This document shows positions 53,908 to 64,000 of a stretch of 64,000 nt of DNA, one piece after another (positions within the stretch are counted from its first letter, which is position 1; the number at the start of each line of letters is the position of its first letter). The position numbers were made by a program, and so were the translations under genes. This stretch comes from Armigeres subalbatus. Its lineage: Eukaryota > Arthropoda > Insecta > Diptera > Culicidae. The stretch is from contig NC_085139.1 of assembly GCF_024139115.2 (NCBI RefSeq), positions 74,877,203-74,941,202 of the forward strand, in the 5' to 3' direction. The notes under the pieces are model-generated. The model was not told where the DNA came from, made no database searches, and saw only the letters and a program-made list of their open reading frames with translations.

Positions 53908-55901
53908 GACAACAATTTAGGGGAGATGCTAAATCGAAAGCGCCGCTGTAATGCGGCAGCATCATGTATTTTATCTAGAATTCACTCAAGCGGATGCAAA
54001 TCCATCCATCGGCAGCCAATTGAGAAATTAAATATTGCAGCAATGCGAAAAATTATTCCTACACCTAAGCAAAGAATCATCACCGCCGCGCCCTCGATGC
54101 AACGAGCTGCACATGAATATGGCACACTCTCGCTCCGTGTTGCTGCTCTCTATTTTAGTGGAATTTGGGGTAAAAGTTTGCACAATGCTTCTCGATAATA
54201 TATTTTAAAAGCAGTACATAGACAGTAGAAATCTATTTTTATTTGCGGTCAGAAAAAAGAAAAAAGAAAAAGGAATATGTCGTTATGAAGTATGAATTCC
54301 ATAACGACATACTTCCGTTTTACTCTGCACATTGTTTTTTTTCGACTTTGAAAAATCGAGAACATCCAGATATTTACTCAATGTGATGGAATCCTTTGCT
54401 GTGATTATGGGGCAGCATGTTAGTTCAGCAGCTTATAGATTTACTCAATTTTTTAGCAACATTCCGGAGTGCCGTGCTAGATGAAATAACTTGGCGGAAT
54501 GAATTTATTTACGTACAGGTGCGAATTTGTTGCCCCGCACTTCCGTAGATGCTATTCAATTAGCATAAACGTTTTGCTGAGCTGCACGAGCCATCATCCG
54601 TCGGTCGGCTCCGACGATCCGACCGTGTGGGCCAAATATGTAGCAAACACAGCCGTCGAGAGAGGGATAAGTTTCTCCATCCGGCATTATCATTGGGGCG
54701 TACATTCATCATATGTGTCGGTTCGGAGTCGATGTCTGAATGGAATTTATTATGGCTTCCGTAGGGGCACCGTCAGCGCGATACGAGGGAGACCGCATTT
54801 CAAGCGCTTGGTTAAAATTATGCTTCACTTCAGCAGGCAAGAGCACCACTACATATGCTGCCTCTTAGAGTGCTCATCTGCGGAGCAACATAATTAGCTA
54901 TCGCGTTTGTAAAAGAGGTATTATCTAAGCCCCGGTGAAAAGCACAACTGCACTGTACCTTCCCCTGTATCCGACAGCTGTAACTGTTTTCGGAAACAAT
55001 TCGACGAACTTCATGTGCGGAAAACTTTCGCCCGCAGCTTAAACGGATTTACGCGACGCACAAGTTCAACCCAATTAGTCTTGTTTCGAGTGGCTAAAGG
55101 TGGAGTGGGGAATATACTCTCTGCTTTTCACACGAACTGGTGTCGTTCTAACGAAACCTACAACAACCCAAATGCCGCCAACGTGAAGTGACAGGCAACA
55201 GATAGTTCCGTCATAATACCGTGTTTTTCAACGATTCAGAAAAGGGTTCAAGTAGACAGCTCGAGGCGTTGTGGTTTCCTTCACGCACGTAACCACCACC
55301 GCGCGCCTAGGCCGTCGCTTCAGACAACGAAAAGTGCTGCTTCCTTTCGGTGCTCTTGAGTTGAGCTTTCTTGTATAGAATGGTGTTATTATTTCTTTCC
55401 ATATTCAGAAAGCTGGTTGAGATGAAGTGCAGCCATGGAAGTAGTGCAAATAAGAAGAAAGGTGCCTACGTAGAATGTCGACCGGAATAATAAGGGAAGA
55501 GTATTTTGTTACTCTACAGTTGACAGCGAATCGTGTCTAGCTGTCTTCTCTTGTCCTGGTCATCTGTTTCTTCGTTTGACATATTTAAATAATTCCTACA
55601 TAACGTTGTCATTTTGGTCTAAAGCCGTTAAAAATGAATCAGCTCCCCTAGTACCACACACTATTGCATCATGTTCAAATATGACCAAGTTCCTATTATA
55701 TGAGTAAGACATGAATTAGAAAACTAATATTTCCCATTTGCTTTAAGTTGTAGACTCTCCAGCTAAATTTCATACATCCTACTCCAAATTTCCACCTTTT
55801 TCAATGACATCTTCAAATTTTGTTTCTACTTATTTCTGTGGCTTTCTTATACCTTAGTTAAAAGATCGGAATAGATATCGGATAGAAGTGAGTTTAGCAA
55901 A
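53908..55901. other. Spacer with unsupported ORFs
   Basis: A 12-bp-stem hairpin TATGTCGTTATG/CATAACGACATA lies at 54276-54311. The ORF at 54499-54897 (132 codons) has no recognised domain. Nothing else is seen. Confidence 0.4.
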
Positions 55902-55924
55902 ACAGGTGTAAACAATGGCTATTT

Positions 55925-56634
55925 TCAATACTGGCTGTGCATTAGGGCAGTTCAAATTTTAAAAATGTTCAAAAATTCCAACTCCCATATGTCTATTAGC
56001 ATCATTTTGATAATATAGGAGTCCTGGCAAAATTTCAGGCAATTCGGTGGCCATTTAGGGGTGGCGCGAAGTCAATTTATGTTTATATGGAAATTTGTAT
56101 AGGAAAAACTTAAAATTTATTCTAATCCCCCTACAACTCTTAAATCGTGATGAATTCAAATAAACATCCCCAACCTCCATTTTTGGAATATATTTGAGCT
56201 CAACCAGTGGGTAACTCATTAATTTTGATTTATATTTCCACTGCTACATTGAGGCTAATTACACCATTTTAGTCATTTATCTCATATTCACACAATCAAT
56301 AGAACCGTTCAATCCACTCATAACTAATGTGTTTTCCGGAGGTCTCATTTGTATAGATTCCAAAAAGGGAGGTTGGGGATGTTTATTTGAATTCATCACA
56401 ATTTTATAGTTGTAGGGAGACTTGAATAAATTTAAAGTTTTTCCCATACAAATTTCCATATAAACATAAATTGACTTCGCGCCACCCCTAAATGGACACC
56501 GAATTGCCTGAAATTTTGCCAGGACTCCTATATTATCAAAATGATGCTAATAGACATATGGGAGTTGGAATTTTCGAACATTTTTGAAATTTGAACTGCC
56601 CTACTGTGCATGTGCTAAGACAAGACAAGACAAG
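55925..56634 (+). mobile_element. Tiny retro-insertion with (ACAAG)n tail, interrupted by a hAT-like MITE
   Basis: A perfect 23-base direct repeat (starting ACAGGTGTAAACAATGG, 55902-55924 and 56635-56657) flanks it. Its right end is GCTAAGACAAGACAAGACAAG, a simple-repeat tail. If the MITE is removed only about 40 bases remain, so it is a severely 5'-truncated retroelement. Confidence 0.65.
55943..56603. mobile_element. hAT-like foldback MITE, 661 bp, 8-bp target duplication
   Basis: It starts TAGGGCAGTTCAAATTT and ends with the complement. The arms extend about 245 bases (55943-56190 and 56360-56603) with few differences by eye. The 8-base duplication CTGTGCAT (55935-55942, 56604-56611) is the length used by hAT transposases. 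The unpaired centre is about 170 bases. It has no ORF. Confidence 0.83.
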
Positions 56635-57079
56635 ACAGGTGTAAACAATGGCTATTTGATCACATGAAAAATCTCACTGTCCGGACTCATTTCCATTTTT
56701 GATCAAATTCAAATTTTGTACGAAGTTTACAACATGAGGATCTGATATTCAATGCAGGTACTTTTCAATAGCTTTCTTTAGGTGGAGGGACCTCAGCAAG
56801 TGTCGTTTTGGAGAGTGTGCGGTATTGGAATGTGTCCGATGCTGGGGGATCTCCCCTTATTTGTTCTGTGACATTCACATGACCTTTAATCTTTTAGAAA
56901 ATGTGGGAATTGTGCTTCAGGAATTTAAGAAACTGCTCGTAAAGCTCTGTCCAGTTAGAATCCGGAATCACTTATTGTATTGCAGCGGCACGGAAGGTGA
57001 CCGCTGCAAGAATTGTTTTACAGCGGTATGTCCACCTAGGCGCCCACTTTCTGTGGTATAGAATTTCATGGTGCAGCGA

Positions 57080-57690
57080 GTCAAAATCTGCACACCCCCG
57101 TTGATAATCCTGATCATCGACGGTGAAACCTACGTCAAAATGGATTTAGGATAGCTTCCTGCCAAAAAATCTGCATGGCGACGGCACGAGGAGTTGTTCC
57201 TGCGAGATTGAGTTTGCTTTTATAGACAAATCTGCCAAAAAACTGATGATTTGGCGAGGGATATGCAGCTGCAGAGCAAAGACCGAAGTGTTCGTGACGA
57301 ATAAGATGATGGACTCTGAGCTGTACAAGGAAGAATGTCTCAAAAACCGCGTACTAAGTTTCATGAAAGCCCACGAAGGTCCCGTGAAGATTTGGCAAGT
57401 TGGCACTATAGCCGGGAAGTCATCCAGTTGTACCGCGATAATAACGTAGATTTCAACAATAAATACATAATCCACCAACTGCCCGCAGTTTTGGCTAATC
57501 GAAACATTTTGGGCAATAATGAAGCGGAAGCTTGAGAAAAGTGCATAAACAGCAACAGACACAGATGACCAAAATGTGGAACAAATGTGACAAGGAAGTT
57601 GTTTCCGGAGGTGTGCAGCGTTTGATGAGAGGAATAAAAAAGAAAGTGCGGATTGTCACACGAAAACTAGAAATGATTTGCATTTATATT
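57080..57690 (+). pseudogene. Mariner-like transposase relic, DD37E type
   Basis: It reads LIILIIDGETYVKMDLG with the first catalytic Asp (57119-57121). Then come MIWRGICSCRAKTEVFV, MDSELYKEECLKNRVLSF, MKAHEGPVKIW, DLASWHYSREVIQLY with the second Asp (57389-57391), NNVDF, and in another frame NCPQFWLIETFWAIMKRKLE with the Glu (57501-57503), then LMRGIKKKVRIVTRK. The Asp-Glu spacing is 112 bases, consistent with 37 residues plus a frameshift. A loss of about ten bases before DLASWHY and a stop after MDLG are visible. The N-terminal DNA-binding part is not recognised. Confidence 0.82.
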
Positions 57691-58882
57691 TTTTCCTTAA
57701 AGTACAGTAAATTACCTTTGTTTTGATGAAATAAGGTTAATATTTGTATGTCAATCCGCTACCTAGATACAGATGTTTTATTATTCCGGATTCTAAATGG
57801 ACATAGCTTTAGAACGCCTACGCCTTTTTGGACTGAAATTATTTTAGAATTCCTATTGAAATTAGTTTGAATTTTTTTTAAATTTTATCTTCCGGTCGTT
57901 ATCCATATCTTCATCCAGGGACCGAAACCACGAATTCTTATGAAAATCTCTTCAAGAGACCCTGCAAAAATTCCTTAATGAAATCTTTCAGAAACTCCTT
58001 CAGTTATTCCCATATTAATTCTGTCCAGATTTATTTCTTAAAGAGGAATTTCCTTAGCAGTTAAGCAATGAGTAAAGGGATCTCTTCAAGGCGCGTTTTA
58101 TCCTATGTTTAACTTTATCTAGAATTAAAAAAAACACATAAATGAAAAAAAAAATTCCTTCAATTTAAAAAAGAAAAAAAAATCCAGATGGTAGTCTTTT
58201 TTGCCAGAGTCGTGTGAGTTAATGGTGTAAATAATTGCATATACTTAATAAAACAACAAATTTTATCGAGAATTTCATCTGAATTTCCATGAAAAATTAT
58301 TCCAATCTACAAAGGAAAATTCTTTCGAAATTCCAAAAGTGGAACTTACGATTGTTCAACACGAGAAATTGTTTCGATGTCCCTCTTTAAATTTCCATGG
58401 GAAATTGCTTCGAATTTTAACGAGCACGAGCACTAGCACGAGATTTTTTCTTCCGAATTTCCACAGGATATTCATTCGAAATGTTTATGACAATTTAGAT
58501 TACAAGATTACAATTAAATGCAGAACATGATATTTATTTAATGATAAATCATTTTCATATCAATTTTGTTTCCAAAATTCTTTGTAACGTAAATTTAATT
58601 TCTGGAGACAGTATGATTAACTCGTTTTTCACCAAAATGGCAATTACACCGTTTTATTTCGTAGCCTATGCAATTGAAATCAATTAGAATAAAAACGGAA
58701 CATTAAAATGTATAGCAATTTGTTTAACGATGACAATGAACTTTAGAGCAAATGTGTTGCTGTATTTTAAATAAACTGAAAGATGAATGAGTCTAATATA
58801 GTTTAAATTTATGTAGTTGTTGGTGATATGTGTCAAAAAGTGTATAATTTTATGAGCATCATTTGAACAGTAGATGAACAAG
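57691..58882. other. AT-rich spacer
   Basis: Degenerate GAAATTCC-type words occur at about 58260-58460; nothing else is seen. Confidence 0.4.
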
Positions 58883-59580
58883 TGTTTGTCCGATCGTGTT
58901 TTCTCTACCACCCAGAATGACTACGCCATCATCTGAATATGTGTTGTTGTTGTACGAGTGAGTTAATTAGTTAACAAGTAAAAGTTTACACGGAATCGCA
59001 AATTAACTAACTTTTGGAATCCTTTCATTCGCCCTTGTGTGGAAAAAAAAACATCTGGAAGAAAACATAAAAATCCAGCGCATATTTTGCATTAATCCCA
59101 TGATCAATGTTAACCCAGTTCTCTTTACTTTTCATATCATATCATAGAGAAGGGTTGGAAAACTATCTACTATCTAGTGCGTTACAAATTTGAGCTTGAT
59201 ACTCAATGTGGAGTACTTTAAATTCATTTATATATACTTTTTTTGTGTAGTGCGCGTCCGATCGTGTTTCCTCAAACACACAGAACGATCGCACGATAAT
59301 TGAAATTTTTTGTTTTGTGTTGTGCGGTGAGTAAATTCATTAGCAAATATAAGTTTAATGCACGTTCGATCGAGTTTTCATCAGCACGCAGAACGATCGC
59401 GCAATCATCAAAATATTTAATTCTGCGTTGTGCGGCGAGTAAATTAATTAAACTTTAAAAGTTTAGTGCGCGTCCGATCGTGTTTCCTTTAGCACGCAGA
59501 ACGATTGCGCGATCATCGATATATTTTGTTCTGCGTTGCGCGGTCGTTTAATCAATTCACAGTGCGCGTTCGATTATGTT
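58883..59580 (+). repeat. 108-bp tandem repeat with GATCGCGCGATC-type core
   Basis: CAGAACGAT starts at 59281, 59389 and 59497, an exact 108-base period over three units (about 59248-59580). Each unit has GTGCGCGTCCGATCGTG, GCAGAACGATCGCGC, TTCTGCGTTGTGCGG and GAGTAAATTAATTA words. A more diverged unit lies at 58883-58990, separated by about 250 bases of other sequence. The core is shared with 42.05-42.24 kb. Confidence 0.8.
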
Positions 59581-59833
59581 TTTGTTTAACCTCGATCAAA
59601 TTACACGCTACACCCGGCATACCGTTTACCAAAACAAACCCAGCCACACACTGCCTATTCCTCAAAGCGAGTACCACGTCAACATTTTCCTACCCATTCC
59701 TTAATTGACCTGGGACACGGCCGGCGCTGGTATTGCTTACAGCTGTCCTGGCAATTACGGAGTAGCAACCATGGGCGCTCAATCATGTTCATGCTCATGC
59801 TCGAATACCGTTGACGTCTCGATCTACAAAGCA

Positions 59834-60930
59834 TTAGCTATCCTCCTCTAGTAACAGGACAATTTTAACCAAACCTGCTATCATGCATGCAGCTTCCGAC
59901 GATATTGTTCGATAAGCACTCGTGACCATCATGGCCATTAGTCTGTACGTTCTGCCTAATCGAAGTCTGCTATTCTGCGTCTTCAACGTTGTTATCCAGA
60001 CTGGGCTTGCGTATCTCAGAATGGGCTTGGACACGCTTGCAAGCAGCAGTCTCTTGCTACTGCTATAGCAGAATTGTTCGGCATTATCCTTGACTTGTAA
60101 GCTTAGCTTCAAAACCCATCGTACATACCCGAGCAGCACAAATCAGATAAAAACGGTTGCAGCAACTAGATTGTGACTGCATTTATCCACATGTACGTTG
60201 CAGTAACCAATGTGGAACATGTGGGCTGCTAGGGTAGTGTTCCAGAGTGTCGGACCAAGTATGGACCCCTGTGGAACACCTGATGTAACCGATTTCCACT
60301 TTTAGGTTTCACTGGAATCGTAAATAAGTGTCCGGTTTTCACAATAACTTTTAAGCATTCTGCAGAGATAGTCAGGTACCTTCAATTCGTGTAGCGATTT
60401 AGCAATTGCTATCCAACGTGCATCCAATGGCATCGACCGTCAACCTGTCTTGAGGAAACTCGCTCCAAGAGCTCTTCGATGGTGTCTAGCAGGCAAATAA
60501 TTGGGAATCCCATCTGGACTACACGCTTTCTTTGTCTTCAACGTTTGAGCAGCCGCAAAAAGCTCCTCGTTAGTAATCGATAACTAGCTTCATCTTCTTG
60601 GTAGTCTGGCGTAGGAGGCCAGACAGTTGGGTTGTGTTCCAGTTTTTTCGGATACGTTTTGGAAGGCAGTGCTGGACCTCTATCTCTTGCCATAGCAATT
60701 TTATTTGCACCTCCCCTTAGATCTGCTTTTGCTTCTTGGCACAGCTCCTTGGAGCACTATTTTTAGCGCAAGTATATTTCTTTCTTCAAAGCGGCTTTGG
60801 CGGCTCTGAAAAATATTATTCGCTTTTCTCTAATGCCTTCTTCTCCTTGCCTTCAGGCATTTAGCACGGGGAGTACTAATAGATTAGTCGACATCTATGC
60901 TTCGGCTTCACTTTTCGTGGCACCGTGGTG
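59834..60930 (-). pseudogene. R1-like RT relic with internal deletion
   Basis: Minus-strand pieces: ITNEELFAAAQTLKTKKACS and PDGIPN, then DTIEELLERV, then a jump past the palm Asp motif to WIAIAKSLHELKVPDYLCRM, LKSYCENRTLIYDS, SILGPTLWNT|MYDG (split by a 107-bp MITE), and the thumb SKRLLLASVSKPILRYASPV and RLMAMMVTSAYRTISSEAAC. The order and words match the R1-like ORF2 at 17.7-19.8 kb. Many shifts and stops make it long dead. Confidence 0.8.
60128..60234. mobile_element. 107-bp MITE, copy 2
   Basis: It starts CCCGAGCAGCAC and ends GTGGGCTGCTAGGG, with TA at both sides (60126-60127, 60235-60236). Removal with one TA gives TGGAACACTATGTACGATGG, encoding WNTMYDG, the RT sequence expected at this point. 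Confidence 0.87.
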
Positions 60931-61435
60931 GTATCGCATGCGCGTATCATCATATATGTTAGATCCTGTGGACTAAGATTCAAGACCTGATTTTCTTACT
61001 TAATAGGCTCTCGACTGTTTGAATTTTACTACTACATTTTTTTGGCTTTCAGTCTTTACTGGCTATTAATTACATTTATTTAATTAATTACAAAATGACA
61101 GTTGAAAACGAATATTACTGACTATCAGCAGAGTAGTGAATAAGCACCCAGGTTTTTCATAAATTTAAGTCCAAATATTTTGTTAAATGTTAGTATTTGT
61201 CATTAATATGTTGCATTGTATAGTGATGAATGTTTAACTGTTAATTGTTTTAGGAAATTGACGATATTTGTTAATGTTTTTATGACAATCAGTGAGCTCA
61301 ACAAACCACCTGACAAAAAGCGATATTTTCTGTAAGTTTTTGTGCTATTTGTATGTCATCTCATAATTGTTTGTAATCTGCCAATTTTTTTTTTTTAATA
61401 GAACCCTTGAAAAAGATGGAATAAACCATTGAAAC
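60931..61435. other. AT-rich spacer before the Juan-like element
   Basis: T-rich and AATTAATTA sequence, no ORF with support. Confidence 0.4.
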
Positions 61436-61707
61436 GTCATCAGACCGCATCGTGCTTTCGTGCTGTGCGGTTCTTTCTCTCTTTGCGGAAGGAAGTTTTT
61501 TATACTACCCGAAGCTATTTTAATTTCAACGGTGCTTCTTAGCGCTATTTGTACCCACTGATCCCGTTACGATCTTTGCAAGGACCCGTGCCTTCGTTTT
61601 ACGTTGGACCCGTTTGCGGAAGTAAAATTCCGACAAGCGGTGGTAATCCTGCAGGGACACCGTTCTGGGAAAAAACCTCTTAGAAGGTCACGTCTCCACG
61701 CTCAGCA

Positions 61708-63123
61708 ATGAGTATTAACAAAAACAAGAGGAAGGGGGAGTCTCTGAATTCTCCACTTCCTTCAAAGAAACAAGGTTTCAAGACCGTCTTTCCCAAGCGC
61801 GGAAAAAATAGAAGGAAGCTGGAGAATTCAGATATTCCTTCTAACTATAATATCGGAAATAATTCTTCTCCAATCGAACTGAGCAATCAGTTCGATTTGA
61901 TTAATGATGAAATTGAGCAAATCGAATCTACCTCTAGCCCAGGTGATTCGATTCATGCGAAAAAGCAAAGGATTCCGCCAATTGTGGTATCTGTTGCCGA
62001 GTTTTCTGGCTTTCGGAATGAAATCTTGAGTAACCTTCAGGGGATCAAGGTTTCATTTCAGATTGCTAGGAAGGGTGACTGCCGCGTTTTGCCGGGATCC
62101 TTTGACGATCGCAAACGTCTTCTTCACTATTTAATTGAGAAGCGCCATAAATTCTTCACATACGACGACAAAACTGAGCGATTGTTCAAAGTCGTCTTGA
62201 AAGGTCTCCTCAGTGATGACAAATCACTGGATGAGATTAAAATTGAAATTTCTCAATTACTTGGATTTTCACCAGTCCAAGTAATTAAGATGAAAAAGAA
62301 ATCCCATTCTGGTACTTCCCAGAGGGGCATTTCTCAAGAATTTTATTTAGTTCATTTTAACAAAAGTGAACTAAATAATATGAAAAGTTTGGAAAAGGCC
62401 TGTATTATGTCTCATGTCCGTGTTACATGGGAACATTTCCGCAGGCCTGTGGGAAATTTCCAAAACCCTACCCAGTGCCGTAAGTGCCAAAAGTGGGGTC
62501 ATGGAACCAAACATTGTCACATGGATGCTAAATGCATGATTTGTGGTGGAACCTCTCACGCCAAGGACGCATGTCCTGTGAGAGAAGATTCCAATAAATT
62601 TAAGTGCGCAAACTGTGGGGGCAATCATAAATCCAATTTCTGGGAATGCCCTTCACGCAAAAAAGTTTTGAATTCCCGTGCAAAATTGATGACGGGAAAT
62701 TCCAATCGGATCCCAGATTCGACGGGTAGAAATTTTTCAAACGCTCAAATTTCGAAACCGGTTACCGGTCGAGCAATTCATACCCACCACAATTCACAAA
62801 CAAATTTTGCCGCTCGTCAACGGGTAGCAAGCACTTCAGTAAATTCCAATTTTTACAATGTACCTACGTATGCAAACATCGCTGCTGGTAGACAAAATTT
62901 CTCTTCTCAAAATGAGGTTTATACCCATGTCCTAACGGAAAATAACGGTCATGTTGCCGATTCAGGTAGCATGACTGCTTCCGATTTTGATTTTTTAACT
63001 GAACAATTGCATCACATGATTGATGCAATGTTCAAAGCAAATACCATTCCTGAAGCTGTTCAGGTTGGTATAAAGTACACACAAAAAATTGTTATCGGAC
63101 TCCGTTTCAATGGATCCAAATAA
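61708..63123 (+). CDS. Juan-like ORF1, gag-like protein (intact, 471 aa)
   Basis: An uninterrupted ORF from ATG to TAA. The N-terminus is basic (KNKRKGESLNS, KRGKNRRKLE). The central domain (VSFQIARKGDCRVLPGSF, RHKFFTYDDKTERLFKVVLK) precedes three C2HC zinc knuckles at residues about 257-316: CRKCQKWGHGTKHC, CMICGGTSHAKDAC and CANCGGNHKSNFWEC. The C-terminus (DFLTEQLHHMIDAMFKAN) resembles Jockey gag tails. It would coat element RNA. The last 14 bases overlap the ORF2 ATG at 63110. This is the best-preserved coding sequence in the window. Confidence 0.92.
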   Translation: MSINKNKRKGESLNSPLPSKKQGFKTVFPKRGKNRRKLENSDIPSNYNIGNNSSPIELSNQFDLINDEIEQIESTSSPGDSIHAKKQRIPPIVVSVAEFSGFRNEILSNLQGIKVSFQIARKGDCRVLPGSFDDRKRLLHYLIEKRHKFFTYDDKTERLFKVVLKGLLSDDKSLDEIKIEISQLLGFSPVQVIKMKKKSHSGTSQRGISQEFYLVHFNKSELNNMKSLEKACIMSHVRVTWEHFRRPVGNFQNPTQCRKCQKWGHGTKHCHMDAKCMICGGTSHAKDACPVREDSNKFKCANCGGNHKSNFWECPSRKKVLNSRAKLMTGNSNRIPDSTGRNFSNAQISKPVTGRAIHTHHNSQTNFAARQRVASTSVNSNFYNVPTYANIAAGRQNFSSQNEVYTHVLTENNGHVADSGSMTASDFDFLTEQLHHMIDAMFKANTIPEAVQVGIKYTQKIVIGLRFNGSK

Positions 63124-64000
63124 TTGTGTGAAAGTTCTAAATTGGAATGCCCGCTCTCTAAATGGTAAGGAAGATGAATTATTCAACTTCCTTTCAGTTC
63201 ATAATGTGCATATTGCCATTATAACTGAAACGTATTTAAAACCAGGACTCTCCATTAAAAGAGATCCAAACTATTTTATCTACAGAAATGATCGTCTTGA
63301 CAGCGCCTGTGGTGGGGTCGCCATTTTCATTAATAGACGTATCAAACATAAATTATTTTCTTCGTTTGATACCAAAGTTTTTGAAACCTTGGGAGTTTCT
63401 GTTGAAACAAATTTTGGTCAATTTTCCTTCATTGCAGCCTATTTGCCTTTTCAATGCAATGGGCAGCAAAAGAATTTGTTGAAAGCTGATCTTCAAATTC
63501 TGACTCGCAACAAATCAAAATTCTTCGTAATTGGTGACTTCAATGCCAAACACCGTTCATGGAATAATGCTCAAAGCAATTCCAATGGCAAAATTTTATT
63601 TGAAGATTGTTCTGCGGGATATTATACTATTCAATATCCCAATGGCCCTACTTGTTTTTCTTCCAGTCGAAATCCTTCTACAATTGATTTAGTTTTAACG
63701 TATTCAAGTCAGCTGTGTGGCCAATTGGTAACTCATGCTGACTTTGACTCAATCACCTTCCTGTGACATTTGAAATCTCACAAGAAGATTTATAATCCAA
63801 TCAGCTCTACTTTTAATTATCATAGAGCTGATTGGGATTTATATAAAACGTATATCGATAGGAATTTTGATGTTGATATTCCTCTCGATACCAAAAGTGA
63901 TATTGATAATGCTCTCGTATCTTTGACAAATTTAATTGTCGAAGCCAGAGGCATTGCAATTCCGAAATGTGAAGTTAAATTCAACTCCATTATTATTGAC
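63110..64000 (+). pseudogene. Juan-like ORF2, endonuclease part, frameshifted
   Basis: It begins MDPNNCVKVLNWNARSL inside the gag ORF end. EN landmarks are NWNARSL, AIITETYLKP, GGVAIFINR, AAYLPFQCN, FVIGDFNAKHRSWNN and NPSTIDLVLT. After HADFDS a lost base (expected SDHLPV) leads to a TGA at 63764-63766. A second change near 63785 restores the original frame, which then reads IYNPISSTFNYHRADWDLYK to the window edge. EN catalytic motifs before the break are intact. RT is outside the window. Confidence 0.88.

Larger units (their letters stand above)
61436..64000 (+). mobile_element. Juan-like Jockey-clade retrotransposon, runs off the window
   Basis: The 5' UTR begins near 61436 (CATCAGACCGCATCGTGCTT). 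It is GC-richer than the flank and leads to a gag ORF and then an EN-RT ORF2. The gag and EN sequences strongly resemble the Juan family of Aedes mosquitoes as I remember it. The 5' end is judged by composition; no target duplication can be checked because the 3' end lies outside. Confidence 0.85.

Noticed and set aside
54499..54897. ORF of 132 codons
   Set aside because: No recognised domain or repeated structure; length is compatible with chance.
61708..63123. Zinc-knuckle protein as an integrated viral nucleocapsid
   Set aside because: The C2HC fingers are in Jockey gag order and the next ORF is a non-LTR EN-RT overlapping its end; no viral motif is seen anywhere in the window.

Overview
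The window looks like a transposon graveyard from a mosquito genome, most likely a culicine (Aedes-type) mosquito. This is inferred from a Juan-like Jockey element, several R1-, I- and RTE-like non-LTR retrotransposons, a DD37E-type mariner relic, many short inverted-repeat elements and AT-rich spacer DNA. I find no host protein gene I can support in 64 kb, and no intact rRNA or functional tRNA. Nearly all recognisable coding sequence is retrotransposon EN, RT, RNase H or gag zinc-knuckle sequence, usually broken by frameshifts or stops.

Layout. 1-0.8 kb: 3' end of an RTE-like element. 4.0-7.65 kb: an L1-like RT scrap, then a nearly whole but decayed RTE-like element (+). 8-13 kb: a tRNA-like SINE head, a retroelement 3' end, arrays of a 17-bp GGCCGAA-type repeat and a TA-flanked MITE. 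14.1-17.08 kb: the RNase H to 3' end of an I-like element (+), cut by three insertions, one of which carries a further insertion. 17.24-23.06 kb: a 198-bp MITE split by a 5.6-kb R1-like element (-) with gag and EN-RT ORFs, poly(A) tail and target duplication. 23-30 kb: AT-rich DNA with degenerate repeats and a nested MITE. 30.36-32.5 kb: an R1-like deletion derivative (+) whose gag is joined directly to the last part of ORF2. 33-39 kb: mostly unrecognised DNA.

38.9-43.4 kb: 17-bp repeat arrays around a deleted second copy of the RTE-like element (-), plus two satellite families. 43.7-53.45 kb is a stack: an RTE-like relic (+) is entered by an I-like element (-), a Jockey element (-) sits at the 5' end of the I-like element with a 14-bp target duplication, and a 1.27-kb ORF-less element (-) sits inside the Jockey gag with a 12-bp target duplication. 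53.7-57.7 kb: palindromic MITEs, including a 661-bp hAT-like foldback, and the DD37E mariner relic (+). 58.9-60.9 kb: a 108-bp satellite and an R1-like RT relic (-) carrying a 107-bp MITE. 61.4 kb to the end: a Juan-like element (+) with an intact gag ORF and a frameshifted ORF2 that runs off the window.

How it works together: the two-ORF elements (R1-like, Jockey, Juan) encode a gag-like RNA-binding protein and an EN-RT protein that copies RNA into nicked target DNA. The short derivatives keep ends but lack enzymes, so they would depend on related full-length elements. Element boundaries rest on target duplications visible in the sequence. Clade names are inferred from motif patterns and not from any search.
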